NCBI GenBank assembly: GCA_902604905.1
Contig: CACLAN010000003.1
Location: 1-64,000 of the forward strand
Length of the DNA stretch: 64,000 nucleotides
Source of the DNA: an uncultured Alphaproteobacteria bacterium
GTDB taxonomy: Bacteria > Pseudomonadota > Alphaproteobacteria > HIMB59 > GCA-002718135
Reading direction: 5' to 3'
Part shown: positions 1-8,485 of the stretch, in pieces
How positions within the stretch are numbered: position 1 is the first letter of the stretch
Layout of the letters: every line of letters begins with the position of its first letter
Made by a program: the position numbers and the translations under genes
Notes under the pieces: model-generated
Seen by the model: only the letters and a program-made list of their open reading frames with translations
Databases searched by the model: none
What the model was told of the DNA's origin: nothing

Positions 1-385
1 CTTTTTGATTTGATAAATATTTTGTAGCTATTGCTCCTGCTATAGCTGTTCTAGTATCTGTAAGATAACCTTCATCCAATAAAACAGATTTTACAACTCC
101 AGTCTTTGAATCTAATAAAACCATCAGTCCATTACTAGATGGCAAACCAAGTTTTGGATTATCGAAAAAACCTGAAGCGATTTTTATTGCAAAACTATCA
201 AGACCCTCAACGTATGCAGCTTTAACATCTGACTCACCATGATATTTTTCAATATCAATTCTCATTATAGGTGGCATCATTACCAATCCCTTTGATAAAC
301 TTATGAAAGCCTCCTCTATTATTGGTATGAGATTTTTATTCAAATTTACATGTTGAATAATATCATTTTTATTAAGGATGAGCAT
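1..385 (-). CDS. eutC: EutC-like ornithine cyclodeaminase/mu-crystallin family protein (3' part beyond left edge)
   Basis: The first about 128 residues of an ornithine cyclodeaminase/mu-crystallin family NAD(P)-dependent enzyme are visible, and the rest lies off the left edge. The text contains the family block GLDSFAIKIASGFFDNPK and then LLDEGYLTDTRTA, where the TDxRTA segment is typical. These blocks resemble EutC of (hydroxy)ectoine catabolism more than true ornithine cyclodeaminase, from family memory. The ATG at 385 overlaps the end of the upstream eutB-like gene by 14 nt, so the two are probably co-translated. In ectoine degraders EutC is thought to act with EutB on hydroxylated diaminobutyrate. 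That exact substrate is inference here. Confidence 0.75.
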   Translation of the reverse strand, partial: MLILNKNDIIQHVNLNKNLIPIIEEAFISLSKGLVMMPPIMRIDIEKYHGESDVKAAYVEGLDSFAIKIASGFFDNPKLGLPSSNGLMVLLDSKTGVVKSVLLDEGYLTDTRTAIAGAIATKYLSNQK

Positions 386-1334
386 GACTTAAAACTTTGT
401 TAAATAGTTCAGAATCAATATTTCCACCACAAATTAAACAGATTATATTTTTTCCTAAATGTGATGTCAGTTTTTCTTTAACAACCATTACACTTGTTGC
501 TGCTGCACCTTCAGATACAATTTTATGTTCTAAAAAATTTATTCTAATTCCCTCGGCTATTTTTTCTTCACTTACTAAAACAAAGTCATCAACGTATTGT
601 TGTACAATATTAAACGTAAATTTATTATCTATACCAATACTACCCCCTAAACAATCAGCTAAAGTTTCAGTTTCCTCTACATCAACAGGTTTACCCTCTT
701 TTAGACTTTCATACATTGAAGGACCTCTTTCCATAGATACGGCAATAATTTTTGTGTCAGGTTTTTGAAGTTTAATTGCCTGAGCAATTCCAGATATAAG
801 ACCACCTCCAGATGTTGGTATTATTACAGTATCAACTTCAGGAAACTCATTAAGCATTTCAAGACCAACTGTACCTTGACCAATAATAATATCTTCATCA
901 TCAAAAGGATGAATTAATGGGATATTTTTTTCTTTTGCAATTTGTTTAGCATACAAATCTGCTTCATCACTATTCTTTCCAATTATTTCAACTTTTGCTC
1001 CTAATTTTTCAATAGCTTCTTTTCTATATTCTGGAACCATTGAAGACATATATATTGTTGATTGAATGCCCAATACCTTTGAAGCATAAGCAACGCCTTT
1101 GCCGTGATTGCCTGTAGAAACTGCAATAACTCCTTTTCTTTTGTCATCTTCACTTAAAGAAAGAAGCTTATTAACCGCACCTCTTAACTTAAATGAACCA
1201 GTGATTTGAAAATTTTCTAACTTTAGTTTTACTTTATTACTTTTTGATAAGAAATTAGAATTAATTAATGGTGTATAATTAACATAAGGTAAAATTTTCT
1301 TATGTGCATCTTGTATTTGTTGAAGTGTAATCAA
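372..1334 (-). CDS. eutB: EutB-like threonine dehydratase family PLP enzyme
   Basis: This is a fold-type II PLP enzyme of 320 aa, the length of short catabolic threonine/serine dehydratases and EutB, with no C-terminal ACT domain. The PLP lysine is K49 in SFKLRG. STGNHGKG at 73-80 and the glycine-rich phosphate loop TSGGGL at 174-179 complete the cofactor site. Sequence alone allows threonine/serine ammonia-lyase. Its place between eutA-like and eutC-like genes favours the ectoine-type EutB role, deamination of hydroxylated 2,4-diaminobutyrate in the cytoplasm. It starts 12 nt after the eutA-like gene and overlaps eutC by 14 nt. Confidence 0.8.
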   Translation of the reverse strand: MITLQQIQDAHKKILPYVNYTPLINSNFLSKSNKVKLKLENFQITGSFKLRGAVNKLLSLSEDDKRKGVIAVSTGNHGKGVAYASKVLGIQSTIYMSSMVPEYRKEAIEKLGAKVEIIGKNSDEADLYAKQIAKEKNIPLIHPFDDEDIIIGQGTVGLEMLNEFPEVDTVIIPTSGGGLISGIAQAIKLQKPDTKIIAVSMERGPSMYESLKEGKPVDVEETETLADCLGGSIGIDNKFTFNIVQQYVDDFVLVSEEKIAEGIRINFLEHKIVSEGAAATSVMVVKEKLTSHLGKNIICLICGGNIDSELFNKVLSHAHP

Positions 1335-1346
1335 TTTAAACCCTAT

Positions 1347-2102
1347 TTAATGTAATTTAAAGAGGTTTCCAAAACCATCAATTTTTTGATTAATATTAGA
1401 TAATCTTAATGAATCCCAAATAATAGCTTGATTACTTGAAATGATATCTGTGCTTAATTTTGACTCTAATGTTTCGATAATATCAATTACTTTTAATGCA
1501 GTACAAGAAACAAAAATACTATCAACATCTGTTAAATCAATTGAGGAAATTGTTTGCGTTAAACTATCATGAGTAACTTTGGAAATTTCAGAATCATAAT
1601 TTAAATTAAACGAACTAAATGATTTAATTTCAAATCCACTATCAATTAAATATTCGTATACTTTAACATTAACATCCTTTGGATAAGGGGTAAGAACAGC
1701 AATTTTTTTATGGTTAAGCAATTTAAGTGCTTTAACAGCTGCTGTAATAGGTGTCGTAATTAAAGCATCGGGTTTAGCTTTGAAAATTTCAGATCTTATT
1801 CTATCTTCACCAATTTCAATAGTGCCTGAAGTACATCCATACGCTATAACTTGTATTTTTTCATTGGGTAATATTTGGTTTGTTGTTTCTGTAAGATGAT
1901 CAGCCATCCTCAAATAATTTTCATGAGTTAGAGGATTTAAAAAAGGTATTCTATTGAAAAATAGATCAACTGGTAAATTATGGCAAATTTTTCTAAAATC
2001 CTGCTCAATAGTAAAATCAGTTGATAGTGTAATTATACCAATTCTAGAAAAGTTTGTATCATGTAAATTGGCTTTTACATTATTTTGATTAAAACTATCC
2101 AT
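1347..2102 (-). CDS. eutA: EutA-like Asp/Glu racemase superfamily (maleate isomerase-type) protein
   Basis: This 251-aa member of the Asp/Glu/hydantoin racemase and maleate cis-trans isomerase superfamily has both catalytic cysteines of the fold: C90 in GCTSGT and C200 in VSCTAL. The layout matches ectoine-utilisation EutA and arylmalonate decarboxylase/maleate isomerase relatives. The exact reaction of EutA is poorly established. The start ATG overlaps the amidinotransferase stop by one base, so it reads as the second gene of a minus-strand operon. An ordinary maleate isomerase is possible, but the eutB/eutC neighbours argue against that. Confidence 0.72.
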   Translation of the reverse strand: MDSFNQNNVKANLHDTNFSRIGIITLSTDFTIEQDFRKICHNLPVDLFFNRIPFLNPLTHENYLRMADHLTETTNQILPNEKIQVIAYGCTSGTIEIGEDRIRSEIFKAKPDALITTPITAAVKALKLLNHKKIAVLTPYPKDVNVKVYEYLIDSGFEIKSFSSFNLNYDSEISKVTHDSLTQTISSIDLTDVDSIFVSCTALKVIDIIETLESKLSTDIISSNQAIIWDSLRLSNINQKIDGFGNLFKLH

Positions 2103-3205
2103 TATTGATTTGGAAAATAATCCTCACACTCACCTTCTCTATAAACATCAGTAGTGGCACAATGTAAACTACCACCAAACGCATAAACGTCTCTAAAAGG
2201 AACTGGAATAACTTCCAATCCAAAACTTTCCATTTGTCTAATCATTTTTTCTTCTGTTGCCTCGACACATATAGTTTTAGGATCAATTATCAAAACGTTC
2301 ATTGATAACCAGATTGATGAATAACACATAGGTGGTGGACTATTATGAATAGAAGGTGCTGCCTCATGAATTTCCCACTTATTATCATCGAAAATTTTTC
2401 TTTGCTCTGATGATATTTTTCTATTTGGATTAATAATTATAACTCCTGGTTTAATAGGAGTAAAACATGCATCAATGTGAGTTGGAATTAGATCACCTGG
2501 TAAATTAATTTGATGAACGCGATGATTTGGATAATGTCTTCTTAACCAATCCAAACCACTTAAATTTGATGTAAAATTATTATGATAAAAAAGATCTTTT
2601 CCAAAGCGTAAAATTTCTGCAGCATCAAAAAGTGGTTCTTTATCTGTCAATATCATGTCTCTATTTTCGATTTTTTTATATCGTTCTTCTTCCGTTATGC
2701 CTTCAGGAAGATAATTAGACTTATAAGATTGATTAGTTAATCTTGGTTTAGGTGCCGATTCCCATCTCATATTTTTATCTTCTGAATAATATTTTTCAAG
2801 TAAAGGTCTATAGGCAAGGTACTCAAACCATCTACATCTATAAGACATTGGTGCTTCTAACATTTCATTTCCTACAGTGAGAATAACATCTCTTGGAGGC
2901 ATGCAACCAAACATACCATCATTAGACCAATCGGGCGTCTTGATACTCTGAGAAAAGTCAATAGGTGTTGGTCTATCAACTTTTATATTTAGGGAATTTA
3001 AAATTTTAACAAAGTTTTCTAATTGTATGTTTGCTTTATCAATTGACTCCTTTGAACGTGGTCCATGTGATCCTGCCATACCACTATCTTTACTAATTTT
3101 TGGTTCAAGTGCTGGTTCCATTGGAGGTATGTTGGCATTTTCAACTGCTCCAACTATAACATGTTTTAATGGATCCCATTCATTCCAAGAATTAACTATT
3201 GTCAT
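2102..3205 (-). CDS. Glycine amidinotransferase (GATM)-like enzyme
   Basis: This 367-aa protein is of the arginine:glycine amidinotransferase type. The catalytic triad is visible as D194 (LFDAAE), H243 (THIDAC) and C349 (SLHCATTD). The D-to-H spacing of 49 is that of mitochondrial GATM (D254, H303, C407 there), and H-to-C is 106 against 104. The family moves the amidino group of arginine to an amine acceptor, giving ornithine and a guanidino compound. The acceptor is unknown here. It is the first gene of the eutA/eutB/eutC-like operon, and an upstream AAGGAAAA lies 4 nt from the ATG. An ornithine-forming enzyme next to an ornithine cyclodeaminase-family gene is suggestive, but that gene looks EutC-like. 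Confidence 0.8.
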   Translation of the reverse strand: MTIVNSWNEWDPLKHVIVGAVENANIPPMEPALEPKISKDSGMAGSHGPRSKESIDKANIQLENFVKILNSLNIKVDRPTPIDFSQSIKTPDWSNDGMFGCMPPRDVILTVGNEMLEAPMSYRCRWFEYLAYRPLLEKYYSEDKNMRWESAPKPRLTNQSYKSNYLPEGITEEERYKKIENRDMILTDKEPLFDAAEILRFGKDLFYHNNFTSNLSGLDWLRRHYPNHRVHQINLPGDLIPTHIDACFTPIKPGVIIINPNRKISSEQRKIFDDNKWEIHEAAPSIHNSPPPMCYSSIWLSMNVLIIDPKTICVEATEEKMIRQMESFGLEVIPVPFRDVYAFGGSLHCATTDVYREGECEDYFPNQ

Positions 3206-3232
3206 TGTATTTTCCTTAATTTAAAACTATGC

Positions 3233-3240
3233 ATTATAAT
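3233..3240. promoter_or_regulatory. Overlapping divergent -10 boxes between the amidinotransferase and dehydrogenase genes
   Basis: ATTATAAT in the 43-bp divergent gap reads TATAAT on both strands: 3233-3238 on minus and 3235-3240 on plus. The minus copy leaves about 20 nt of leader with a GGAA ribosome site. The plus copy is 8 nt from the dehydrogenase ATG, so that mRNA would be essentially leaderless. The -35 regions are weak. Two polymerases could not use both boxes at once, which would couple the two genes. Confidence 0.4.
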
Positions 3241-3248
3241 TAAAACTT

Positions 3249-4700
3249 ATGGAATTAAATAACAAATCACTCTTTAAACAAAAATGTTTTATAAATGGGG
3301 AATGGGTTGACAGTTCTTCAGGTGAAACTCTTGAGGTAAATAATCCAGCCTCACTTGAAATTATTGGCAATGTCCCAAAATGCTCAGTTTCAGAAACTAA
3401 AAAAGCTGTAGATGGTGCTAATACTGCTTTCCAAACTTGGAAAGAAACTACTGCGAAAGAAAGATCAGTTATTCTTAAAAAATGGGGGGAGCTAATTACA
3501 GAAAATGCAGATGATTTGGCTAAAATCATGACTATTGAGCAAGGTAAACCTTTAGCTGAAGCAAAGGGTGAAATACTAATGGGTGCTTCATATATTGAAT
3601 TCTATGCTGAAGAAGCAAAAAGAGTTTATGGCGATATAGTTCCTGATCCAAGGCCTGGAAAAAGAATTGTAATAATTAAACAACCTGTTGGTGTTGTTGG
3701 AGCAATAACTCCATGGAATTTTCCAAATTCAATGATAACAAGAAAATGTGCAGCCGCTCTAGCAGTTGGTTGTACTACTGTTGTAAAACCAGCAAGCCAA
3801 ACACCCTATTCAGCATTAGCTGTAGCAGTACTTGCTAAGGAAGCTGGTTTTCCAGATGGTGTATTTAATGTAATCACAGGATCGGCAAGTGAGATTGGTA
3901 AAGAGCTAACTAGTAACCCAATTGTTAGAAAAATTTCTTTTACAGGATCTACGGAGGTTGGAAAAATACTTTTAGAACAAAGTGCTTCAACAGTAAAAAA
4001 AGTTTCTATGGAACTTGGTGGTCATGCACCCTTTATAGTTTTTGATGATGCAGATATGGATGAAGCTGTTGCAGGCGCACTTCAAAGTAAATTTAGAAAT
4101 AGTGGTCAAACATGTATTTGTTCAAATAGAATTTTTGTCCATGAAAATATTTATGATGAATTCCTAGAAAAATTTACAAATGAAGTCAGTAAAATAACAG
4201 TAGGTAATGGACTTGAAGATGGAATTGTATCTGGTCCTTTAATTGATCAATCCTCTTTAGAAAAAGTAATTGATCATGTTAAAGATGCAGTAAATACAGG
4301 AGCTAAAATAGCAATTGGTGGAGATGTGCATTCGCTTGGTGGGAATTTCTATCAACCAACTGTTCTCTCAAATGTATCTACAAAGGCAAAAATAACTTTT
4401 GAAGAAACATTTGGACCTGTTGCACCTCTTTATAAATTTTCTAGTGATGATGAGGTGATTAAAATGGCTAATGATACACCATATGGATTAGCTTCATATT
4501 TCTATGCAAGAGACATAGGAAGAATTTGGAGAGTTGCTGAAGCACTTGAATATGGGATTGTATCTATCAATAATGGACTACCAACAATTGCGGAAGTTCC
4601 TTTTGGAGGTGTTAAAGAATCAGGAATGGGAAGAGAAGGTTCTCGTTATGGCCTTGATGACTATTTAACTATAAAATATATTTCAATGGGTGGTATTTAA
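3249..4700 (+). CDS. gabD: NAD(P)-dependent succinate-semialdehyde dehydrogenase-like aldehyde dehydrogenase
   Basis: This 483-aa aldehyde dehydrogenase is close to GabD in length. N157 lies in TPWNFP, the cofactor turn FTGSTEVG is at 231-238, the general base E255 is in MELGG and the nucleophile C289 is in GQTCIC. The Cys-x-Cys at the active site is typical of succinate-semialdehyde dehydrogenases. It is divergent from the eut-like operon. Published ectoine clusters often carry a semialdehyde dehydrogenase (ssd) that oxidises aspartate semialdehyde to aspartate, so a role in that pathway is as likely as GABA use. No ribosome site is seen. Its stop shares TTAA with the convergent sugar kinase. 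Confidence 0.82.
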   Translation: MELNNKSLFKQKCFINGEWVDSSSGETLEVNNPASLEIIGNVPKCSVSETKKAVDGANTAFQTWKETTAKERSVILKKWGELITENADDLAKIMTIEQGKPLAEAKGEILMGASYIEFYAEEAKRVYGDIVPDPRPGKRIVIIKQPVGVVGAITPWNFPNSMITRKCAAALAVGCTTVVKPASQTPYSALAVAVLAKEAGFPDGVFNVITGSASEIGKELTSNPIVRKISFTGSTEVGKILLEQSASTVKKVSMELGGHAPFIVFDDADMDEAVAGALQSKFRNSGQTCICSNRIFVHENIYDEFLEKFTNEVSKITVGNGLEDGIVSGPLIDQSSLEKVIDHVKDAVNTGAKIAIGGDVHSLGGNFYQPTVLSNVSTKAKITFEETFGPVAPLYKFSSDDEVIKMANDTPYGLASYFYARDIGRIWRVAEALEYGIVSINNGLPTIAEVPFGGVKESGMGREGSRYGLDDYLTIKYISMGGI

Positions 4701-5587
4701 GAAAGCCAAGCAGCCCCTCTTACACCACTTGAATCACCATGAATATTTTTTACAACTTTTGTGTGAAGCGTATCTGTAAAAACATATTTTTTTAGAGCAT
4801 CATTTATATTTTCGTAAATAAAATCGATGTTTGACATACCTCCACCCAAAACAATCACATCTGGATCGAGAATATTACAAACTAAAGATAAGCCTCTTGC
4901 TAAATGATCGACATATTGATTTATTGCAAAGATACTATCTTTTTCTTTATTATTAAAACCATTTAATATTTGATGTGAATTATAATTTTTATTGCAACGT
5001 AAATTATAGACGGATGAAAAACCTGGTCCAGATATATAGGTCTCTAAGCACCCATCTTTTCCACAATAACATTTTTTAACATATTTTTTTTCATCTTCTG
5101 TTCTACTGGGCAAAACTATGTGTCCCCACTCTCCACTTATGCTATTACGACCTCTTATTACTTTTTGATTGATACTGATACCACCTCCTACACCAGTTCC
5201 TATTATGACTCCGAAAACAATTTCAAACCCTTTACCAGCTCCATCTACCGCTTCAGAAAGAGTAAAACAATTAGCATCATTTTCCAAATTTACATTTCTA
5301 CTTAAAATTTTATCTAAATCTTGCTTAAAAGGTTTGCCATTTAACCATATAGAATTAGCGTTTTTGATTAGAGCTGTATCATTTGATATGGCTCCTGGCA
5401 TTCCCATACCAACAGATTCTGCTTTGCCGTGTTTGTCTTCAAAATGATTTATAATGGATAGTATTCCCTTAATTGTTCCATCATAACTTTTTTCAGTATT
5501 AATTCTTTTTCTATCTATTTCAGTTCCATTTGGATCTAGAAGAATACCCTCAGTTTTGGTACCGCCTACATCAATACCGATTTTCAT
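4697..5587 (-). CDS. ROK family sugar kinase, fructokinase (Mak)-like
   Basis: This 296-aa ROK kinase has the N-terminal phosphate loop DVGGTKTEG at 6-14, the catalytic Asp D104 in ENDANCF and GTGVGGG at 130-136. The ROK zinc site is H156 plus C173, C175 and C180 in CYCGKDGC. The run CYCGKDGCLETYISG closely recalls E. coli Mak fructokinase, although N-acetylglucosamine kinase is the nearest alternative. It would phosphorylate a hexose with ATP in the cytoplasm. No transporter or other sugar gene adjoins it. BioY lies 6 nt upstream on the same strand. Confidence 0.8.
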   Translation of the reverse strand: MKIGIDVGGTKTEGILLDPNGTEIDRKRINTEKSYDGTIKGILSIINHFEDKHGKAESVGMGMPGAISNDTALIKNANSIWLNGKPFKQDLDKILSRNVNLENDANCFTLSEAVDGAGKGFEIVFGVIIGTGVGGGISINQKVIRGRNSISGEWGHIVLPSRTEDEKKYVKKCYCGKDGCLETYISGPGFSSVYNLRCNKNYNSHQILNGFNNKEKDSIFAINQYVDHLARGLSLVCNILDPDVIVLGGGMSNIDFIYENINDALKKYVFTDTLHTKVVKNIHGDSSGVRGAAWLS

Positions 5588-5593
5588 TAATTA

Positions 5594-6160
5594 TTATTTT
5601 GTAATAATTTTGTGTAAAGTTGGGATCAAAGCAACTGCTAATGCAATTTTAAACAATTCACTTGGAATAAATGGTAAAAGACCAGCGGCTACTGCTTTTT
5701 CGAAACCAATAATATAACCAAGATAGATGATGCCAAATGAAAAAATAATAGCAGAACCAATTAAGAGAGATACTGTAGCTTTAAAATATGTTTTACTAAA
5801 ACCTAAATTTGCTAAATAACTTATAACGATAGATGCAAATAACATACCATAAAGATATCCTGCTGTTGGCCCAACTAAATATGCAACTCCACCACCGGCT
5901 GCAAAAACAGGGAGCCCTATAGCTCCTTGAAAAAGGTAAAATGCAACTGTGGCAAAAGATAATCTCACACTATATGTCATTCCTATTAAGAATATAACAA
6001 ACGTCTGCATTGTCATTGGCACTGGCCAAAATGGTACTTGAACTTTAGCGGAAATCGCTAGTAAAATTGAACCAAATAACATCAAAGTTATTATAAGAAA
6101 ATTTGAATTTATATTTTCAAAGTTTTTTAGTTTGTGTATTAAAATTCTATTTTCGTGCAT
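5594..6160 (-). CDS. bioY: Biotin transporter BioY
   Basis: This 188-aa membrane protein has about five to six hydrophobic helices and the BioY-type segment PVPMTMQTF followed by GxxxGLPVFA. BioY is the substrate-binding S component of biotin ECF transporters. No bioM or bioN is nearby, so it may act alone, as several proteobacterial BioY proteins do, or share an energising module elsewhere. It lies 23 nt downstream of gshB on the same strand. A biotin importer fits a genome that may have lost biotin synthesis, which is inference. Confidence 0.88.
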   Translation of the reverse strand: MHENRILIHKLKNFENINSNFLIITLMLFGSILLAISAKVQVPFWPVPMTMQTFVIFLIGMTYSVRLSFATVAFYLFQGAIGLPVFAAGGGVAYLVGPTAGYLYGMLFASIVISYLANLGFSKTYFKATVSLLIGSAIIFSFGIIYLGYIIGFEKAVAAGLLPFIPSELFKIALAVALIPTLHKIITK

Positions 6161-6183
6161 ATGTTTTCCTTTAAATACTATAA

Positions 6184-7122
6184 TTAAACTAATTTATATT
6201 TTGCTTCAAGCTTATCCCAAAAATCTTTTTCTAATTTTACGTTGTTTAATGCATTAATTTGCTTCAATCCTGTAGGTGAAGTTACGTTTATTTCTGTTAG
6301 ATAATTTCCAATTATATCAATTCCAGCAAAAAACAGATTGTACTCTTTTAGCTTTGGTCCCAAATTTTCGATGATTTCTTTGTCTCTATAAACTAAGTCA
6401 GTTTTACTTGCCTTTCCGCCAGCATGAAAATTTGCTTTTAAATTACCTTCTTGGGGTATTCTAGCAACTGAACCAAAATATTCACCATCAAAAAAAACGA
6501 TCCTCCTATCACCATACTCTATCTCATTGATAAATTTTTGGGCCATTATAGGCAAGTGTAAATATTCCTCTAATATTTTAGAATTGAAATTACTTTTATC
6601 AAATCTATGTATCCCTTCCCCCCCATTGCCATAAAGAGGTTTGGTTATGATATCTTCTTCTTTATCTAAAAATTCTTCAATAATTTTTATTTCTTTTGTT
6701 ACTAAAGTAGGTGGCATAAATTCTTTAAAATTAAATGTAAATAATTTTTCAGTAGAATTTCTAACTGCTGTTGGATCATTCACAACAATTGTTGAAGTTG
6801 GAAGTAAATCCAAAATATAAGTCGATGTTATATAATTCATATCAAAAGGAGGATCCTGTCTTAAAAAGACAAATTGAAAATCTTCTAATTTAGCAATTAT
6901 TTTATTAGATTTAAAATTGAAATAATTTTTTTCATCTGGCAATAGCTCTAAATAAAATCCAGATGCTTGAATAATATTTTCTTTTATGAATAAATTTTTA
7001 GGATTGTAATAAAAAATATCATAACCTCTTTCTTGTGCCTCATAAGCTATTAAAAATGAAGAATCGAATTCATAATCAATTTTTTCAATATTATCCATTT
7101 GGATTGCTATATTTTTTTTCAT
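6184..7122 (-). CDS. gshB: Glutathione synthetase
   Basis: This 312-aa ATP-grasp enzyme joins gamma-glutamylcysteine and glycine to make glutathione. RQDPPFDMNY at 88-97 is the family N-terminal signature. KPLYGNGGEG at 161-170 is the ATP-binding glycine loop, and the C-terminal INVTSPTG carries metal and nucleotide contacts. The length matches E. coli GshB (316 aa). Its ATG overlaps the gshA stop by one base, so both glutathione steps are made from one mRNA. Confidence 0.93.
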   Translation of the reverse strand: MKKNIAIQMDNIEKIDYEFDSSFLIAYEAQERGYDIFYYNPKNLFIKENIIQASGFYLELLPDEKNYFNFKSNKIIAKLEDFQFVFLRQDPPFDMNYITSTYILDLLPTSTIVVNDPTAVRNSTEKLFTFNFKEFMPPTLVTKEIKIIEEFLDKEEDIITKPLYGNGGEGIHRFDKSNFNSKILEEYLHLPIMAQKFINEIEYGDRRIVFFDGEYFGSVARIPQEGNLKANFHAGGKASKTDLVYRDKEIIENLGPKLKEYNLFFAGIDIIGNYLTEINVTSPTGLKQINALNNVKLEKDFWDKLEAKYKLV

Positions 7123-8462
7123 TAGAAAATTTCTTCCTCATATATTTTTTTAATATTTTTTTCCCATTCACCATTATATTTACTTATTAGTAAATCAGCC
7201 GGTGAATGGCCATTTGATAGATTTTGTTCTAAATCTTTTAGATAAAATGTTTCATTATATTTTTTATTTTTTACTAGAATATTTCTTTTCTCTAAACCTG
7301 ATTTTGAAATTTCAAACAATTTTTGAGCAATATCTACCAGATCACCATTTTTGAATTTTGTTTGTAAACCTTCTACTGGGGCTAAGTTATTTATGTAATT
7401 TCTATCATTTTGAGTCCAACCCTCAACAATTTCGTTTGTTTTATCAATCGCTTCATCATTATATAATATACCAATCCAAAAAGCAGGCTGAGAACATATT
7501 AAATCCCATGAACATGCGTCCATAGAACGAATTTCTAAGAATTGCTTTAATCTAACTTGAGGAAATAAAGTTGATAAATGGTTTATCCAGTCTTCTAAAG
7601 TAGGTTCAATATTTAAATCTTTAGAAATATTATTTTTCATAAAATCTCTAAAAGTATAATTGGTCATATTTATATATTTATGATTTTTAGTGACAAAATA
7701 CATTGGTACATCAAGAGCATACTCCACATATTTTTCAAAATTAAAATCTTTATCAAAAACAAATGGCAATAAACCTGTTCTATCTTTGTCTGTGTGATGC
7801 CAAAAATGAGATCTTAAACTCTTATATTTAGAAACTTGTTTTTGATCAAAAGGTGAGTTAGCAAATATTGCAGTTGCTATACCTTCAAGATTTAACATTA
7901 GTCTATACTTAATAATCATATCTTCTTCAGAATGATAATCCAAATTTACTTGGTTTGTACATGTGCGTTTCATCATATGATGCCCTAGAGTACCAACTTT
8001 AGGCATATATTTTTTCATTATGGAATATCTTTGTTTTGGCATCCAAGGAAAATCATCAAGAGATAAACTTGGCTCAACACCTAATCCTAATAATATAAAG
8101 CCAAATTCTTCACCAATATCTTTTAATTCCTTTAAATGTCTATTAGTTTCAGTACAGGTTTGATGTATATTTTTTAATTGTGCTCCAGATAATTCGATCT
8201 GACCGCCTGGTTCTAAAGTTATACTTTCACCAAATCTCTCTAGGGCAATTATTGTAGTATTTTTATCATCATACTTTGGTTTCCATCCCTTATTTACAAA
8301 TTTTATAAGAATTTCTTTTATACCCTTAGGCTCTTCATAAGATAATTGGTGTAAAATGTCTTTTTTTAGAACAAATTTCTCGTGCTCTACTCCTATGCGT
8401 AAATCATTCTTATTTTTGATACCTTTATAAAAGTAATCTATCAGATCATTTTTTTTTAGCAT
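7122..8462 (-). CDS. gshA: Glutamate-cysteine ligase (plant/alphaproteobacterial type)
   Basis: This 446-aa ligase belongs to the GCS2 group found in plants and alphaproteobacteria, not the E. coli GshA type. The early acidic motif GVEHEKF (24-30) supplies metal-binding glutamates, and further blocks such as LEPGGQIELSG and RSMDACSWDL fit the family. It catalyses the first, rate-limiting step of glutathione synthesis. It begins 23 nt after mgtE and overlaps gshB by one base, giving a possible mgtE-gshA-gshB-bioY-kinase transcript. Confidence 0.92.
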   Translation of the reverse strand: MLKKNDLIDYFYKGIKNKNDLRIGVEHEKFVLKKDILHQLSYEEPKGIKEILIKFVNKGWKPKYDDKNTTIIALERFGESITLEPGGQIELSGAQLKNIHQTCTETNRHLKELKDIGEEFGFILLGLGVEPSLSLDDFPWMPKQRYSIMKKYMPKVGTLGHHMMKRTCTNQVNLDYHSEEDMIIKYRLMLNLEGIATAIFANSPFDQKQVSKYKSLRSHFWHHTDKDRTGLLPFVFDKDFNFEKYVEYALDVPMYFVTKNHKYINMTNYTFRDFMKNNISKDLNIEPTLEDWINHLSTLFPQVRLKQFLEIRSMDACSWDLICSQPAFWIGILYNDEAIDKTNEIVEGWTQNDRNYINNLAPVEGLQTKFKNGDLVDIAQKLFEISKSGLEKRNILVKNKKYNETFYLKDLEQNLSNGHSPADLLISKYNGEWEKNIKKIYEEEIF

Positions 8463-8485
8463 TATTATTACTTAAATAGGTCAGA

